Shown: positions 1-11,396 of the stretch, one piece after another
Position numbering within the stretch: position 1 is the stretch's first letter
How the letters are laid out: the number at the start of each line of letters is the position of its first letter
Source: Beverwykella pulmonaria
Taxonomy: Eukaryota; Ascomycota; Dothideomycetes; Pleosporales; Melanommataceae
Assembly (NCBI GenBank): GCA_001599595.1
Contig: BCHH01000007.1
Location: 1,278,193-1,337,557, forward strand
DNA length: 59,365 nt
Reading direction: 5' to 3'
Position numbers and translations under genes: made by a program
Notes under the pieces: model-generated
Databases searched by the model: none
Seen by the model: the letters and a program-made list of their open reading frames with translations, nothing else
Told to the model about the DNA's origin: nothing

Positions 1-244
1 TTCCTTCTAGTGCTCGCTGGTGCATGGCTTCGGCCTCTTTATATCTTCCTTGGCTTGACAACACCAACCCAAGGTTGTCAACACTGGTGAGCGTGTCTAG
101 GTGCTCTAGCCCAAGTACCTTCTCCGATGCTTCTAGATCTCGCCGGCCCATTGCTTCGGCCTTTTCATAATTTCCCTGTTTGAAAAACACCGACCCAAGG
201 AGGCTAACGCTAGTGAGCGTATCTGGGTGCTCTGGCCCAAGTAC
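1..244 (-). repeat. 126-bp TPR-coding tandem repeats
   Basis: Two consecutive 42-residue TPR units of the NLR gene start at 244 and 118, exactly 126 bp apart. They share VLGxEHxDTLTSVxxLG and EAM..R.LE positions. The second unit is cut by the window edge, so the array continues to the left. Confidence 0.85.
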
Positions 245-3183
245 CTTCTCCCTTATCACCATTGCACTTCTGCTGATATTCTCCGCTGGTGCGTACTCCC
301 CTACAAGAAGAAGATACCACGCAGTGTTATCAGCAATCCTAGCTAGATCCAGCCTCTCCTCATTATTTTCTACACTATAGCTTAGAACTTTTCTTGAGTG
401 TGGAAGGAGCGTTTGACAAACTGCCCACGTGTTATGCTCCCCGCTTGGAAAAGTGGCAGCCATGATCCGTAGCGACGCCTTCTGCCATCTCTCTACCTGC
501 TGATTTAGTTCTAACCACTTCCTCGTGGCCAACTGCACTAAGCTGTGCATGTCGAAAGTCTGCTCCCCTTGCTGTCCACCTGACTGCTTTCTCGTCTGCG
601 TCCTGATTAGAGAGAAGCTTGTTAATGGCGCTACTGCATCCTCAAACTGCAATCTGCTTCTGCCATCATACAGCAGGTACTCAGGAATTCCTTGTCGGTC
701 AAACATGGTCATGAGTGAAAGCAGATCTGCAGCTTCGTGAGCCGTCTTCCGGATCTGCTCGAACGATATCTGCCAGGTTGTAATAACTGCGTCTGGTACA
801 CTACTGTCTCGGCGCAGATCTCTCCCTTCTTGGATGTTCAGGAGATATGCCTGGTTCTCCTCGCTCTCACGGAATAGTTGGAGATATGTCGAGACGGTGA
901 TTCGCTGCTCTCTTACTGCGATATATGCCGCTGCGTGGGTAATTGCAAGGGGAATGCCTTCTAGATCCTGCACAAGTGCTCTCGCATCGCTTTCCGAGGA
1001 ATCACTAACTGAGAGTCTCGTTTTTAGTAGCGCCAGCGCATCGTCTTCAGCCATTGGCTCCACCGGAATAACATTATGTTTCTTCCCCACAAGGTTCACC
1101 GCTGCCACTAGATCGCGTGAAGTGACTAGTATCCATCCGTTTGGGGTTTGGGGGAGGAAACTCGCTAATGGTGTTGCTCTACGAGGAGAGTCGCTCGTGT
1201 GCGAGACCGAGTCTGCGTCGGGGGAGAAGAAAACGCGGTCTTCGTCTGCGTTATCCACAACCATAAGCCATCGGCCGTTTCTCTCGTCGCAAAGCCAATT
1301 ATGTACGAGTTGAAGGATATCAGCCTTCGGGTCATCGCGCTCGGGAAGTTCGATTTTGGCAGCAATGTCTTTATAGGCTTGCTCGAATCGGGCAGCATTG
1401 CTCGCATGCACCCAAAACACCCATGTGTGCAACGAAGACTCCCTAACTCTGTATGCGTACTCGATGGCAATCTGGGACTTCCTACGAGTGATGTAAGCCC
1501 GACTTCACACCTGGATAATGTACGGGAATACTGACCCCACGCCTCCCAGGCCGACAAGAGCTACCCGGCTGTGAGCTTGAGAGCCTTCTTGTCTATGATT
1601 CTTCTGTATTTTTGTTAGGATGTCCTCTCGGCCCACAAACGCATTATCTCTCTGGAAGGGAATCATAGAAGTAGGTTTGGGCCTGTTCTGTGCTCGCACT
1701 AGAATTTGCCATTATTAGCTAGGAGCAAGCATAGCAATAGGAGAGGTATAGATTAATCTTTATACCATGTAAATTGAAAGCTACGTACAAAACCGAGCCG
1801 CAACTACGCTCGGAGCATCCTGCTCGAACTGTCTAAGCTTATCCCGCGCACTCGTGTACCCTCGATTATTCCTAGTATCAAACTTAACAATCGTTGAGTG
1901 ATCAGCGTCAAGAGGGATTTTGTCCTCTATAGTGCCTGGCAGCCCAAGAAGAGCTGAGTCGGCATCCACCGCCGTGACAAAGTCACCGGTCCTTTTCCAG
2001 CGTTTACTTTCGCTGTGCTATTCCATAACCATTAGCAATCTCCTCTAGTCTTGTTCATACGAGAGCATCATACAAACTCAAGCTGTCTAGTCTGCGCAGT
2101 CTCGTAGAAGCTTACAATCTTCCGATCTCGAACAAGATTTATGAAATCCGCAAGTTGAAATGCAAGCGAGTCAGACTTGGATCTAATCTGCTGAAGCAGT
2201 GTACTTCGTGGGTGGTTGTCCTGTCCAGCCAGCATCTTCTGGATATCATCCACCACTAAGCCCTTGTGTGGAATCCCAAACAGAAGCATGCCGTATGTAG
2301 CTCTGTGGAGGGCCGCTATCGTTGGGTGGTCGTCTTCGTTTGTCTGGACTGCCCTCACAAGGCACTATACGGCTGCTTAGCTGTATGGATGCATTTGATA
2401 GTAGAAGACGTACGTGAGCGAGTATAATACCGCCGAAGCTGTGCGCAATGAAGAAGAGCGGCCGTTGTCTCAGCTAGCTCATTGCAACCGTCAGCCCTAT
2501 GTTTCCCCTCATAACGGCACGTTGTAGCTGTGCTCACCTCTTCTGTGTTCCTAATCTTCTTGAGCTCTTCTGTAAGCCCCCGGCCGTAGTCCATGATTGT
2601 ATCAATCCCATGGCTTGACAGCTTCGAATTGTAGCCATAGGTCATCGTGCGGCAGGTGGGCAAGTCCTTGGACAGGAAGTCGCGTAGCCACATCCGTCCG
2701 AGGTTTCCCTTTCCTCTCCATGAGCCATATGCGTGCCCATCGAGGCCGGTGATGGCAATTATACTGCAACACGGATTAGCAAGGGGATAGTGGCAATAGG
2801 GTACACCAGCGAAGAAATGTGACATACTCTGCGGTCACCGGCGCGCCTAGCTTTGGCGTATACAATTGAGTAAACCCGAAGAAGTGGCAGTCAAAGTTGA
2901 TGTCCGTGTCGTCCATCTCCACCTGCCAGTCTCCCAGTGGGTTGGCTGTCAGCTCGGCTAGGAACGTTGGCACCCCACCGTGAAACTCTACTAGCGCAAC
3001 CCTTTCCTGCTCACTCTCGTAGCAAGAGGGTACAATAACCGTACTGACGCCTAGCTTCGATTTTTCTTGGTCGGACAGGTTGTCGCTAATAGCGGCCTTT
3101 AACGTTGCGTTCAGCGCATCGTCAGGCTGCGAGGCTGCGAGGCCAGTGACGCGGAAGACGGTGCCTTTCTTGCTCGCCGCCAT
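1..3183 (-). CDS. Fungal NLR-type receptor: hydrolase-like N-terminus, NB-ARC, TPR (3' end outside window)
   Basis: Seven exons read by eye: 3183-2828, 2763-2538, 2473-2414, 2364-2074, 2017-1789, 1698-1536 and 1481 to beyond base 1; about 935 residues lie in the window and the frame stays open to the edge. Residues 1-118 are an N-terminal segment I cannot name. Residues ~119-385 resemble an alpha/beta hydrolase of the SERAC1/SesB lipase-like type, with nucleophile elbow AHSFGG (Ser206) and a candidate catalytic His351 in DADHSTIVKF. The NB-ARC P-loop GLGGVGKSQIAIEYAY appears only after the 54-nt intron 1535-1482 is removed. VVDNAD is the Walker B-like motif and MHSLVQLATRKWL an MHD-like motif. 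The C-terminus is kinesin-light-chain-type TPR repeats. Known fungal NLRs act in non-self recognition and programmed cell death. The ligand and the activity of this one are not visible. Confidence 0.88.
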
Positions 3184-3362
3184 CGAGGATCAGGCGTAGG
3201 ATATTCAAACATTAGCTACTTCATCGGCGCGTCTTTTAGCGGCGGATAGATGGTAGACAGGTGGGTCGTCGGTTGCATTATGGGGAAAGGTGACGCGGAT
3301 TGGGAGCGGCGGCCCTTATCGATAGTGGCTGTGTGGTGGAAAACCCGACTTTGCCTGTTCTT

Positions 3363-3372
3363 CGCTTTCACC
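3363..3372. repeat. Left 10-bp flanking direct repeat (candidate target-site duplication)
   Basis: CGCTTTCACC here is repeated in the same orientation at 4084-4093, just outside the inverted repeats of the element between them. Confidence 0.6.
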
Positions 3373-4083
3373 CAGGAGGCAGTTCACCTGATACTGGTTT
3401 TTGACCTCGGCGCATACTACAATCTAGGGTTAGCGCCGGCCGAATGTGGCGGCTTGGCACACTAAAAGCTTGGCGCGTTCACAACGCGTTCAACAATATT
3501 ATGTGAACATGTTCACAATACGTTCTCAAGGTATTCACAATGTTTAATTCTAGAACACTAAGGAATGGCGAATGTGTAAGTTTTTTAGGATATACCTTTG
3601 CCCTTGAGTACTAAAACTAACAAACGTGTTAGGAACATATTATCAACCTGTTTAGGTACCTAAAGGGAGGCTAGTGCTTTGCGAACGTGTTAGGAACATG
3701 TTTAGAACATATTAAGATTTTGTCTAGGATTAGTTACAAATTTAGTTCCTTCTCTATCTGCATCCTCATCTAGTTCTTCTTTAGACAAAAACATGTCCCC
3801 AAGAGAGAAGATTAAGTTATTTTTATACTCCTCTTTGTTGTTGTAAATAGGGTTGTATATAATTTGACCAGGTGGCGTTGTCATGTTGTGAACACGTTGA
3901 GAACCTGTTGGGGAAATGTACTGCGAGAATTTTTATTTTTTCTATTTCAAGGTAGGCTGTGCTTAGTTATATACCTGAACTGATACTGGAAATTTTTTCA
4001 CTTCCTAATTCAGTAAGGCGGCCTTGGCAGCAGGGGGCAGTATGTGCCGAGGTCAAAAACCAGTATCAGGTGAACTGCCTGCA
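3373..4083. mobile_element. Non-autonomous Mutator-like (MULE) inverted-repeat element, ~711 bp
   Basis: Bases 3377-3418 and the reverse complement of 4039-4080 match at 41 of 42 positions; both start AGGCAGTTCACCTGATACTG. A 10-bp direct repeat (CGCTTTCACC) lies 4 bp outside one inverted repeat and 3 bp outside the other. Long inverted repeats with a 9-11 bp duplication fit the Mutator superfamily. No transposase is inside. The AT-rich interior carries degenerate copies of CGTGTTAGGAACAT (around 3632 and 3683) and of GTTCACAA/GTTCTCAA, which look like subterminal repeats. One 60-codon minus-strand frame (3884-3702) is unrecognised and probably not a gene. Confidence 0.65.
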
Positions 4084-4093
4084 CGCTTTCACC
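4084..4093. repeat. Right 10-bp flanking direct repeat (candidate target-site duplication)
   Basis: CGCTTTCACC, identical to 3363-3372, immediately outside the right inverted repeat. Confidence 0.6.
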
Positions 4094-4211
4094 AAATGCA
4101 GGGTGTCGGAGCCCACCGCAGCCAAAATTTTGTGAAGAAAGGTACATCACGTGCACTATCAAATCTAGTGCACGTCCTCTTCCAACCTACATTAACGTAT
4201 ACAGACCAGGT

Positions 4212-5144
4212 CTATAGAGAAGACACGCGGTTTCGTCTTCCACCATCGACCGCTCTGTCATGCGACCAAGTAGATATCAGGTGATACCAAAACAACCCCA
4301 GCCATACCAAAAAAACCAGAGCTATACTTGCCATGACCGCAGTCACCGAGGCAAGAACAAATCCATATGAAAAACTCTGAAATGGTCCATTGTCTTGCAA
4401 CATGCGTGTTGCTAGCCCAACCTGCAGCGCAGACAGGAAAACTGAGAGGATGGCAAATATAGCAAGCATCCATTTGAAATTCTGCTCGAAGAACGCATTG
4501 TACCAGGTCGATTCGCTTCTGTATCCCCGCACGACGTTTTTGATGGAATATGTAGGGGGAATGACCCTGTAGATGGTATTGAGCCGACTTAATCTCAACT
4601 CCCCATATTTGTATCGTTGATTGACCTGGCTCAGAGTGCTCAGATCAATATTGTCGAGAAATTCGTCCAAGAATTCTACCCAGCTTGTCCACTCTAGATC
4701 CTTTGATAACAGCCCACTTTCTTTCGCAATGTCGAGATCGCTCTTGTGGCGTACAAGCCATGCGTACGAAAGTAGCAGGCCACATGCAGACTTGTACAAC
4801 TCTTGATCTGCGCAAAGATTGTTGTTCCAGTAGTCGTAGTCAAGAAGGAATCCGGGTAATGGCTTGATGAAAACTTGAGCTTCGAACCAGACCAGATGCT
4901 CGTCCGGATCTTCGGTAGCTAGAATATTGCGCCCAAGTAGCTTTTGTCTGTGCAAAGGCCGTGCAGCATTCGGAGTGCCTGCAAGCCAAAGGTGCTGGTG
5001 GATGGCGTTGAGTCTTGGCGTCTTTAAGTCGAGGGCTATATAGGTGCCCGAGTCTCGGTTCGGCCGTAGGTATTGGGTCCCTCGGAAAGTTATTGCAGGA
5101 TGGAGCAACTCGAGTCTCTGCGTAGTTGAGGGTGCCTCCTTCAT
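4212..5144 (-). CDS. Fungal two-helix membrane protein of unknown function (DUF6601-like)
   Basis: Intronless frame of 310 codons from ATG at 5144. The N-terminal ~220 residues are soluble and include HLWLAGTPNAARPLHRQKLL, FLLDYDYWNNNL and RYKYGELRLSRLNTIYRV. Two hydrophobic segments follow near residues 229-250 (WMLAIFAILSVFLSALQVGL) and 268-292, and the short charged C-terminus is probably cytosolic. The layout matches a family I remember as DUF6601, a fungal-specific group of unknown role; the family name is from memory. It lies between the inverted-repeat element and a gene-free stretch, so it belongs to the accessory left arm. No function is assigned. Confidence 0.75.
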   Translation of the reverse strand: MKEAPSTTQRLELLHPAITFRGTQYLRPNRDSGTYIALDLKTPRLNAIHQHLWLAGTPNAARPLHRQKLLGRNILATEDPDEHLVWFEAQVFIKPLPGFLLDYDYWNNNLCADQELYKSACGLLLSYAWLVRHKSDLDIAKESGLLSKDLEWTSWVEFLDEFLDNIDLSTLSQVNQRYKYGELRLSRLNTIYRVIPPTYSIKNVVRGYRSESTWYNAFFEQNFKWMLAIFAILSVFLSALQVGLATRMLQDNGPFQSFSYGFVLASVTAVMASIALVFLVWLGLFWYHLISTWSHDRAVDGGRRNRVSSL

Positions 5145-5968
5145 CAGAGGGTTAGTCCTTGATATTGGTGGGGAAAGCTGTTGTAAAGCCTTGTTCCTAA
5201 GATAACTGTTATTCTAAGCTCCCTACACAGTCGCTGCTTAATTCACCGTATTCCATGTCCGTCCATTGGGATTAGTCAAGTAACTGACCACTAGGTCAAA
5301 AGTAAAGTGGGTTCAGTCGGTTAAGGCGTCGAAAAGTGAGGCTCCTTATCAAGCGATTAAATCACAGAGGGGTATTGGTGTTTGGCTGATGCCTAGAAAC
5401 ATGAATCCTTTCTTAACGCGGAGCGAGCTATAGCACCAACTACACCGTGCTAATCTCCAAGTCTCTAGCAACAACTCACTTTTTAAAAAACACAAACGTC
5501 CGCGAGCCTCCAAAGAATTTACGCAGACACTCCAAGCCCTACACTACACTCCTCCTTTCATTTCCGATATTAGCACAATGCATAGCGCCTTCTCACCTCC
5601 TATCACAATTTACTCCGCGTCCTCCTTTGGACACCGTGGTATGCATTCAACCCAATCAACCACCGCGTACACATTCCCCCTTCTTCACTCACCCTCATCT
5701 GTAGCTCCAGTTGGCCATCCAAAAGACGTCTCCCCTCAAGAAAACCATTCCATACACCGAGTAGTGATATGGAAGAAACAAGTTGATGTGGTACTCTGAG
5801 TGTATGTACCATGCGATCTTTACTCTCAGCTAGAATCTCTAATTTTATAAGCACAAAAGAAGTCTAATATCGATTGATTGCCTAATTGAAGTTCTATCAA
5901 ACCGCCGGGATGATACAGAGAAGCCGATCCGGGTATCACTGAAACCTCCAACCTTTACCTCGCTATGC
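5145..5968. other. Intergenic, no convincing gene
   Basis: No frame has coding character. The segment at 5308-5345 resembles a tRNA A-box (GGTTCAGTCGGTTAAGGCG), but no B-box or acceptor stem follows, so it is at most a decayed tRNA. Confidence 0.5.
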
Positions 5969-6526
5969 TCATGAAACTGTGCTCTCTAACTCTACTTTCA
6001 TCTCCACCGTGCTCTCGGAAGTCTCACTAATGTCCACTGACTTGTCATCTTCGTTGCGTCTAGGCGTTCGATCGAATTCCTCACCCATGTCCGCAGGTGA
6101 AGCATAAAGATGAGTCCTCCTCCTCCCAGTGGTCAAGGGCTCATCCCCTATTCTCAAGCTCATTGCTCATCGTTTCAGTTGCTTCAGACTCCTCCCTCGT
6201 GTCTGCGAACGTGTGCATGTATGCATCGTGATCCTCAAACACCTAATCCTCGAACCGCCGTCCGCGTTCGCCTCGCCTGCGGGTTGAGGGTGCCAGCGAC
6301 CGTAGCCTGAGTCTCGATTTCCCTCGCCTTGACCTCTGCCTCGACCCCGACCTTGACCTGGGGCCCAACCATGTCCACTATCCCAACCACATCCCCTAGC
6401 TCGCCCACGAATTGACATGCTCCAAGCCCCCTGGCTATCCGAACTCGGAGTGTCGCTCCTATCACAATCATCAAATCCGGTTGAATCGACCTGCTCTCCC
6501 ATTTTAGCACCTATCTCAAAGAGCAT
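5969..6526 (-). CDS. Possible small RG/GR-rich protein, structure unresolved
   Basis: A frame from ATG 6526 (or 6502) encodes an acidic, Ser-rich start followed by a Gly/Arg/Gln-rich stretch (GQGRGRGRGQGEGNRDSGYG). A second, acidic frame follows at 6163-5969 (EEFDRTPRRNEDDKSVDISE). They are in different frames and I found no clear intron joining them. It may be one spliced gene, a decayed gene, or chance. No family recognised. Confidence 0.22.
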
Positions 6527-6637
6527 AAAAATCCAATACCCGCCTACAGGAAATTAAACATGAGAGGCATTCAGCACATACACCAACCGGAAGCCTCTCA
6601 TACCTAGTTTCCAGCAGGTGGGCATAATGCAGTTTAC

Positions 6638-7879
6638 TCAACGCACTCGTTTTCGCTCTGGCTCATTCGGCACTTCGACTTCGTATTCTTCTTCCTCACT
6701 TTTATGATACTTGTCCACTTCTGCGCGCTCGTCACGGGCGCGGGCTGCATCTAGCATGAATCTGACTGTGCCATTCTGACCTCTTATTCCGATTGCGGAG
6801 GCCGGGGGTTGTGGCTGATTTGGCGAGATGGTGCCGGGTGTTGCGGGGGTCAGGGGGCTCGTTGGATCGATGCCGTTGCGGACTTTCGACGCTCCGTTGG
6901 TGGTGGATGCTGCGGTGGCATAGGGGGATTCGGAGGCGTAGACTGTGAAGCGGGGGATCTTGTTTGCGTCGGCTTCTTGATTGAGTGTGATGCGGATGTT
7001 GATGAAGGTCTCGAGCGAGTAGAGGGGGCCGACGTTCGTGGCGGCTCGGTGGTGCGTGTATAGATCTAGAAGATCAAGTAATGTCTCCATGACTTCGGCC
7101 CTACTCGTCTTCCACTTCCCATACTTCACCACCCCCGCATCCACAACCTTCGCTATATCCCACTCATGCAATCTCGCCGCGAGCTCCACAGACGCAATCG
7201 CGAGCGTAGTAGTCGTCTGCTTAAGCGGCGCAAACGTCCTATACAGATCCACGCTAATATTCCAGCACGTCTTCGCCTCGTTATGTTTATCGAATCCGAC
7301 AGCCTTTGCTAGCTTCACCATAAGCTCCTGCGGATATCGGCTGCGGAAGTCGAAGCCGGCGCTCTCGAGCATCAGGCGCTCGAGGCCGATGATGAGCTTG
7401 GAGTGGTTCTCGAAGCGCTGCACCACAAGTTACGATTAGCTTTGAACCAAGCCGGAGAGCGGGAGAGACCGGGGGATGCATACCGGATCGTCCGGGCTCA
7501 GGTGCTCGCTCGTAGCCGCCTTAAGATTCCAATTCGCACACAGTATTTCTTTACTCTTCTTCAGCGTGTCCTCAATCTTGCAAGCCGTGAACAGCGCGGC
7601 GGCTGCTGCGTCCGCCCAGTTGTACTCCCCATCGTTATGCAGCAGCCGGAATTTGTGGTAGTATATGACTGCCGTGTTGAAGGTCCGTATGGGGAGCTGG
7701 AGGCTGCGGCGCACGTTGTCGATCCAAGTGACGCCCTGAAGGCGGACGGCGTCTTCTTTCGCGTCGCTCATATTGATGTCGGCGAGGCATTGTTGAATCC
7801 GAGACTGGAGGATGTACGGCTTTGCGACTTCGATATAGGATGGGTGAGGCCCAACGCGTTCTTCGGCTGCGGGTGCCAT
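6638..7879 (-). CDS. CTK2: CTD kinase subunit beta, cyclin (Ctk2-like)
   Basis: Exons 7879-7484 and 7417-6638 with a 66-nt phase-0 intron give 391 residues. The N-terminus GPHPSYIEVAKPYI and the first cyclin fold (IRLQGV-type helix, RTFNTAVIYYHKFRL, YNWADAAAAALFTACKIEDT) match fungal Ctk2. A second cyclin-box half begins FENHSKLIIGLERLML. The tail is low-complexity Pro/Ser/Thr and ends in acidic EEEEYEVEV and a basic RKRVR. Ctk2 is the cyclin partner of the Ctk1 kinase, which phosphorylates the RNA polymerase II C-terminal domain, mainly at Ser2, during elongation. It is transcribed towards 6638, 485 bp from the 3' end of ERG5. Confidence 0.88.
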
Positions 7880-8364
7880 GGTGGTGGTATGGGGATTTGT
7901 GAACGAGTGACAGATGGATGAATGTTCGCAGAAAGTGGAAAGTGGAACCAGGGTTTGGAGGTCATAGCTTCTGCAATGCTTGGCAGTTGCGGCGTATTTC
8001 CAACTTCAGATGAACGAAGACAGTCAGATCAAAAGCGCTTTTCATTCACTCTGCTACCATTACTACTTCATTTCACCAATGGCCTAATCCAACCCGAGCC
8101 CATTATATACACGCCCCTGGCCGCTTCCAAGGGGCACTATTAGTCCACCCGTTACCCCCAGTATCTTTTCTCGTCAAATGATAGCGACTCTATGCCGAGC
8201 GCCGTGGTATAAAATCATTAGATCTAAGAAGCAAGAATGTAGCCGCAGCCCATTCTGAAGAATCGAAACAATGACTCCGTGCTCCGTGCTCCGCATGCGA
8301 ATGTAAGTAGTTACATCCCAACTAATGGTCGCATCGCGTAGCAATGGAAATATCACAGACGCGT
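7880..8364. other. Intergenic: CTK2 promoter and ERG5 3' flank
   Basis: 485 bp between the start of the minus-strand cyclin gene and the stop of the minus-strand ERG5. No gene seen. It should hold the CTK2 promoter and the ERG5 3' UTR. Confidence 0.6.
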
Positions 8365-10163
8365 TTATGACGATGGTCGGTCGTTGAAGGTCAGAAAGCA
8401 ATCATCCTGTCTGTCGTTAGTACTACATATTTTACGGTATAGTAAATCACTCACCATGGGGAAGATCGTCGCGAAAACCTTAATCACCTCGCTCTTCTCC
8501 GTGATCTTGTGCTTCCAATCCAGCATCATACTAGCTTTACCGATCATAAGCATCAGGTTAGCCTGAGCGTACACTTGGCCAAGACAGTAATGGGGCCCGG
8601 TGCCGAACACCAGCCAGTTCTTGACCTGCTTGTCGGCATCACCAGAAATCCATCGCTCAGGCTCAAATGCATCTGGGTTAGGATATGCCTCAGGGTCGTG
8701 CAGCGCCAGGTACGTGGTAGGAATGACCATAGAGCCTTTGGGTGCGGTATAGGTATCGGTAAGTGGGAAAGCCTTCTTCGCAACGTACGGAACCATGATC
8801 ACGGGGGGCCGGTAGCGGAGGGTCTCTTTAACGACAGCGCGCGTCCAGGGCAGTTTCTCAATCTGGTCGAGGCTGAGCGGGGCGTGGATATCCCCATTCC
8901 TGGCCGCAATATTCTCCTCACGGACCTTGTCCAAGAATTCGGGTCGATCAGCCATGATCTGGAACAACCAAGTCGCAGCCGAAGACGTCGCATCCTGGGA
9001 AGCGAAAAGGAAGGTAAACAAGGTCATGGAAATTTCAAAGTCGCTGAAATCACGAATGAGCATGGTCGGCTTCTCGGACGCAGGGACCTCGACGCCCGAC
9101 GCCACCTTCTTGCGATACGCTTCCGATTCCATCATGGAGCACACCCAGAAGTCGAGAATGCAGTCCTTCTTGCCACCCGCGGCCATGCGGACCTTACTCT
9201 TGGCGGCGCACTTGGTGAATTCGTCCAAAACCATGTCCGCAGATTTCTTGCCATACCAGCTCTTCGTGAAGGGGAGAATGATGGGGAAATTAACGAGCTC
9301 GAGCGCAGCGGTGATCAGGTAGTAGTCGTCCGCAATCTTCTTAATGGCAGCTTCCGAGCAGTAGTGTCCAACAAAGGTCCGGCAGCTCAGCGCACACATG
9401 AGTTCGCGGAACTCCCCCATGAACGGCACAGGCTCTCCTTTGTTCTCCACCTGGGATTTGTGCACGAACCTCTGGAAGTATTCATTGTACACCTCCTCCT
9501 GGCCGGGAAGATACTGGTCCAGCGCTTGACGAGTAAAGAGCCCGTTCAAGCCCTTGCGATAGTCGACGTGCGCTTTTCCGTCGAGGAAGACCCAGTTGTT
9601 GGGGCGGAGGAGCTTGTAGGCGGCATCCACGACACAGGGCTTGACAAAGTTGGGCGAGTTGAAGACCTTACGGGCCATGTCGCGAGTAGAGGCGATAACG
9701 ACGAACCTGCAAAGCGTATTAGCATGCGCAATTGAAGACTGGTGGAACAATTGATCGGCTGCCAAGACGCTCGTATTCTGGGCAGGGGTGGTCGTACTTG
9801 TGGAAAACAGAGACGCAACTCAGGGGACCAGAGAGCCATTTCGCGTGGTAGGTATTGAAATTGGGGTTGACGGATTCCATGAAAGGCCCAATGATCGGGA
9901 TCTTGAACAAGGGACCGACGATGCTGCCCTTGTTCCAGATGTACATGACTGCAGACAGGTTAGCCATGTTTCCACCAGCGCACATGAGACGCAAGCAACG
10001 TACACTGGTCGTACGCTACCAGACCGAGAAGCAACGTCAAGGCAAGTGTCCAGCCGTTGAGGCCGTTGAGGACCGTCGAGAGGATACCACTGCTGTCTAA
10101 TTGCATAACGCTGTGCGAGGCTTTAGCATCCGCCGTGGGCGAGAAGCTCGCGTTGACCGCCAT
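8365..10163 (-). CDS. ERG5: C-22 sterol desaturase, cytochrome P450 CYP61 (Erg5)
   Basis: Exons 10163-10004, 9948-9798, 9706-8455 and 8406-8365 give 534 residues. A hydrophobic N-terminal helix (LALTLLLGLVAYDQ) is the ER anchor. The proline hinge region is KIPIIGPFMESVNP. The I-helix FASQDATSSA, the K-helix KETLRYRPP and the haem-binding loop FGTGPHYCLGQ (thiolate Cys478) are intact. The full-length match, including IPIIGPFMESVNPNFNTYHA, points to CYP61 rather than another P450. Erg5 introduces the C22(23) double bond late in ergosterol synthesis, in the ER, using P450 reductase. The last intron (48 nt) splits off a 14-residue C-terminus (DDCFLTFNDRPSS). Confidence 0.95.
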
Positions 10164-11396
10164 GAGGAGAGAGAGAAGGGAGAGAGACGCGCAATGGCGA
10201 GGGGAGGGAGGGAGAGGGACAGCAGCACTGCGCGGGAGGAGAAAAGGTCACAGGAGAGTGTAGCGATGGCAATTGAAGGCGTTGACGAGGAGAAAGGCCC
10301 TAAGTAGCTCCGTTGCGAAATTGCCCTGACCGCCTTCCGCGTTAGCGGTTGATAATCACTGCGACGCTAACGCCGGTACTACGCCAAATACAGTAAGTGC
10401 AAGGTCCAATCATTCTCGAGACGTCCGAGCGGAAACCCTGATTCCGGGCGACTACGAATCGCATGATCGAACAAAACGGCCTTTCACTAGCATCGTTGGC
10501 GTGGAGGGTCTTTGAAGATAATATGTCTCTATTTGATGTTGATCTTCAAACCCCTGCTCTCTACACTTCTCCTGTAGATGTTTCCGTATTATGATTGGCT
10601 CTAACCACGTGCAACGAGAGCAATTTTACAGTTGGCGATAAATCAAATATTAAGAGAAGCATGCGGGTAGTCAACAACACCCTATCAAACTCGTCTGCAA
10701 GAAGAACCCAAGAAGGTACATTTCCCCCCCTAGATCCCTATCAAGTACCCAAAGAGAGATCTATTACAATTTCTCATTCGTTCTCCCACGTACAAACCCA
10801 ACCCCAACCCCACCCCCAACACTACGCCTCCCGCAGTACAACCCTCATAACCACATAGCTGACATCAGCTGCAGAAAGCTTAACGAAGCTTAATCATGCC
10901 TCAGTTTTTCCCCCCCCTTACTGAAGCAGACAGTGAGTTGCGTGACATTCTTCACCGTCAAACTGCAAGTCGAAAGATGATGGCATGTTGCGATCCACTC
11001 CCATCGGGGCATCGACGGATAACTTCCTACTTTGCATGCATAGGGATTAGTTCTTGTAACCAACATGAACCAATGAGAGGGGGCAGAGTACGACGAATTT
11101 CTCTTCTTGGTGTAGTCCCGGATGCAAGCGGATAAACGGCAGATACGCAAGAACGCTTAAAGGTGCAGTAGAATTGAACATTGCACCAACACACTCAACG
11201 TAGGTGTCAAAATATCAGCGATTAACTATCTAGGCGTATGTACCAAATGCCTACCCGTGCATGCCCATGCCCTTCATCCCAAGGTATCCATCCGCGCTCC
11301 CAAAAAAAAGAAACACCATGATTGCCCTGCAGCCCATAAAGCAACAGGACTCTTCCGATAGCATACACCCAAGCCACGCGTTCTCTGAATCCGCAC
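10164..11396. other. Intergenic: ERG5 promoter and 3' flank of the RBM26-like gene
   Basis: No gene seen. Purine-rich plus-strand sequence at 10160-10260 (pyrimidine-rich in the direction of ERG5) is typical of a fungal core promoter/5' UTR. Short ORFs here look non-coding. Confidence 0.6.

Noticed and set aside
5308..5345. tRNA-like A-box sequence
   Set aside because: No B-box, anticodon arm or acceptor pairing follows at the right distance; at most a decayed tRNA.
8509..9735. Long plus-strand frame of 408 codons opposite ERG5
   Set aside because: It is the antisense shadow of the Erg5 main exon, which has all P450 motifs.
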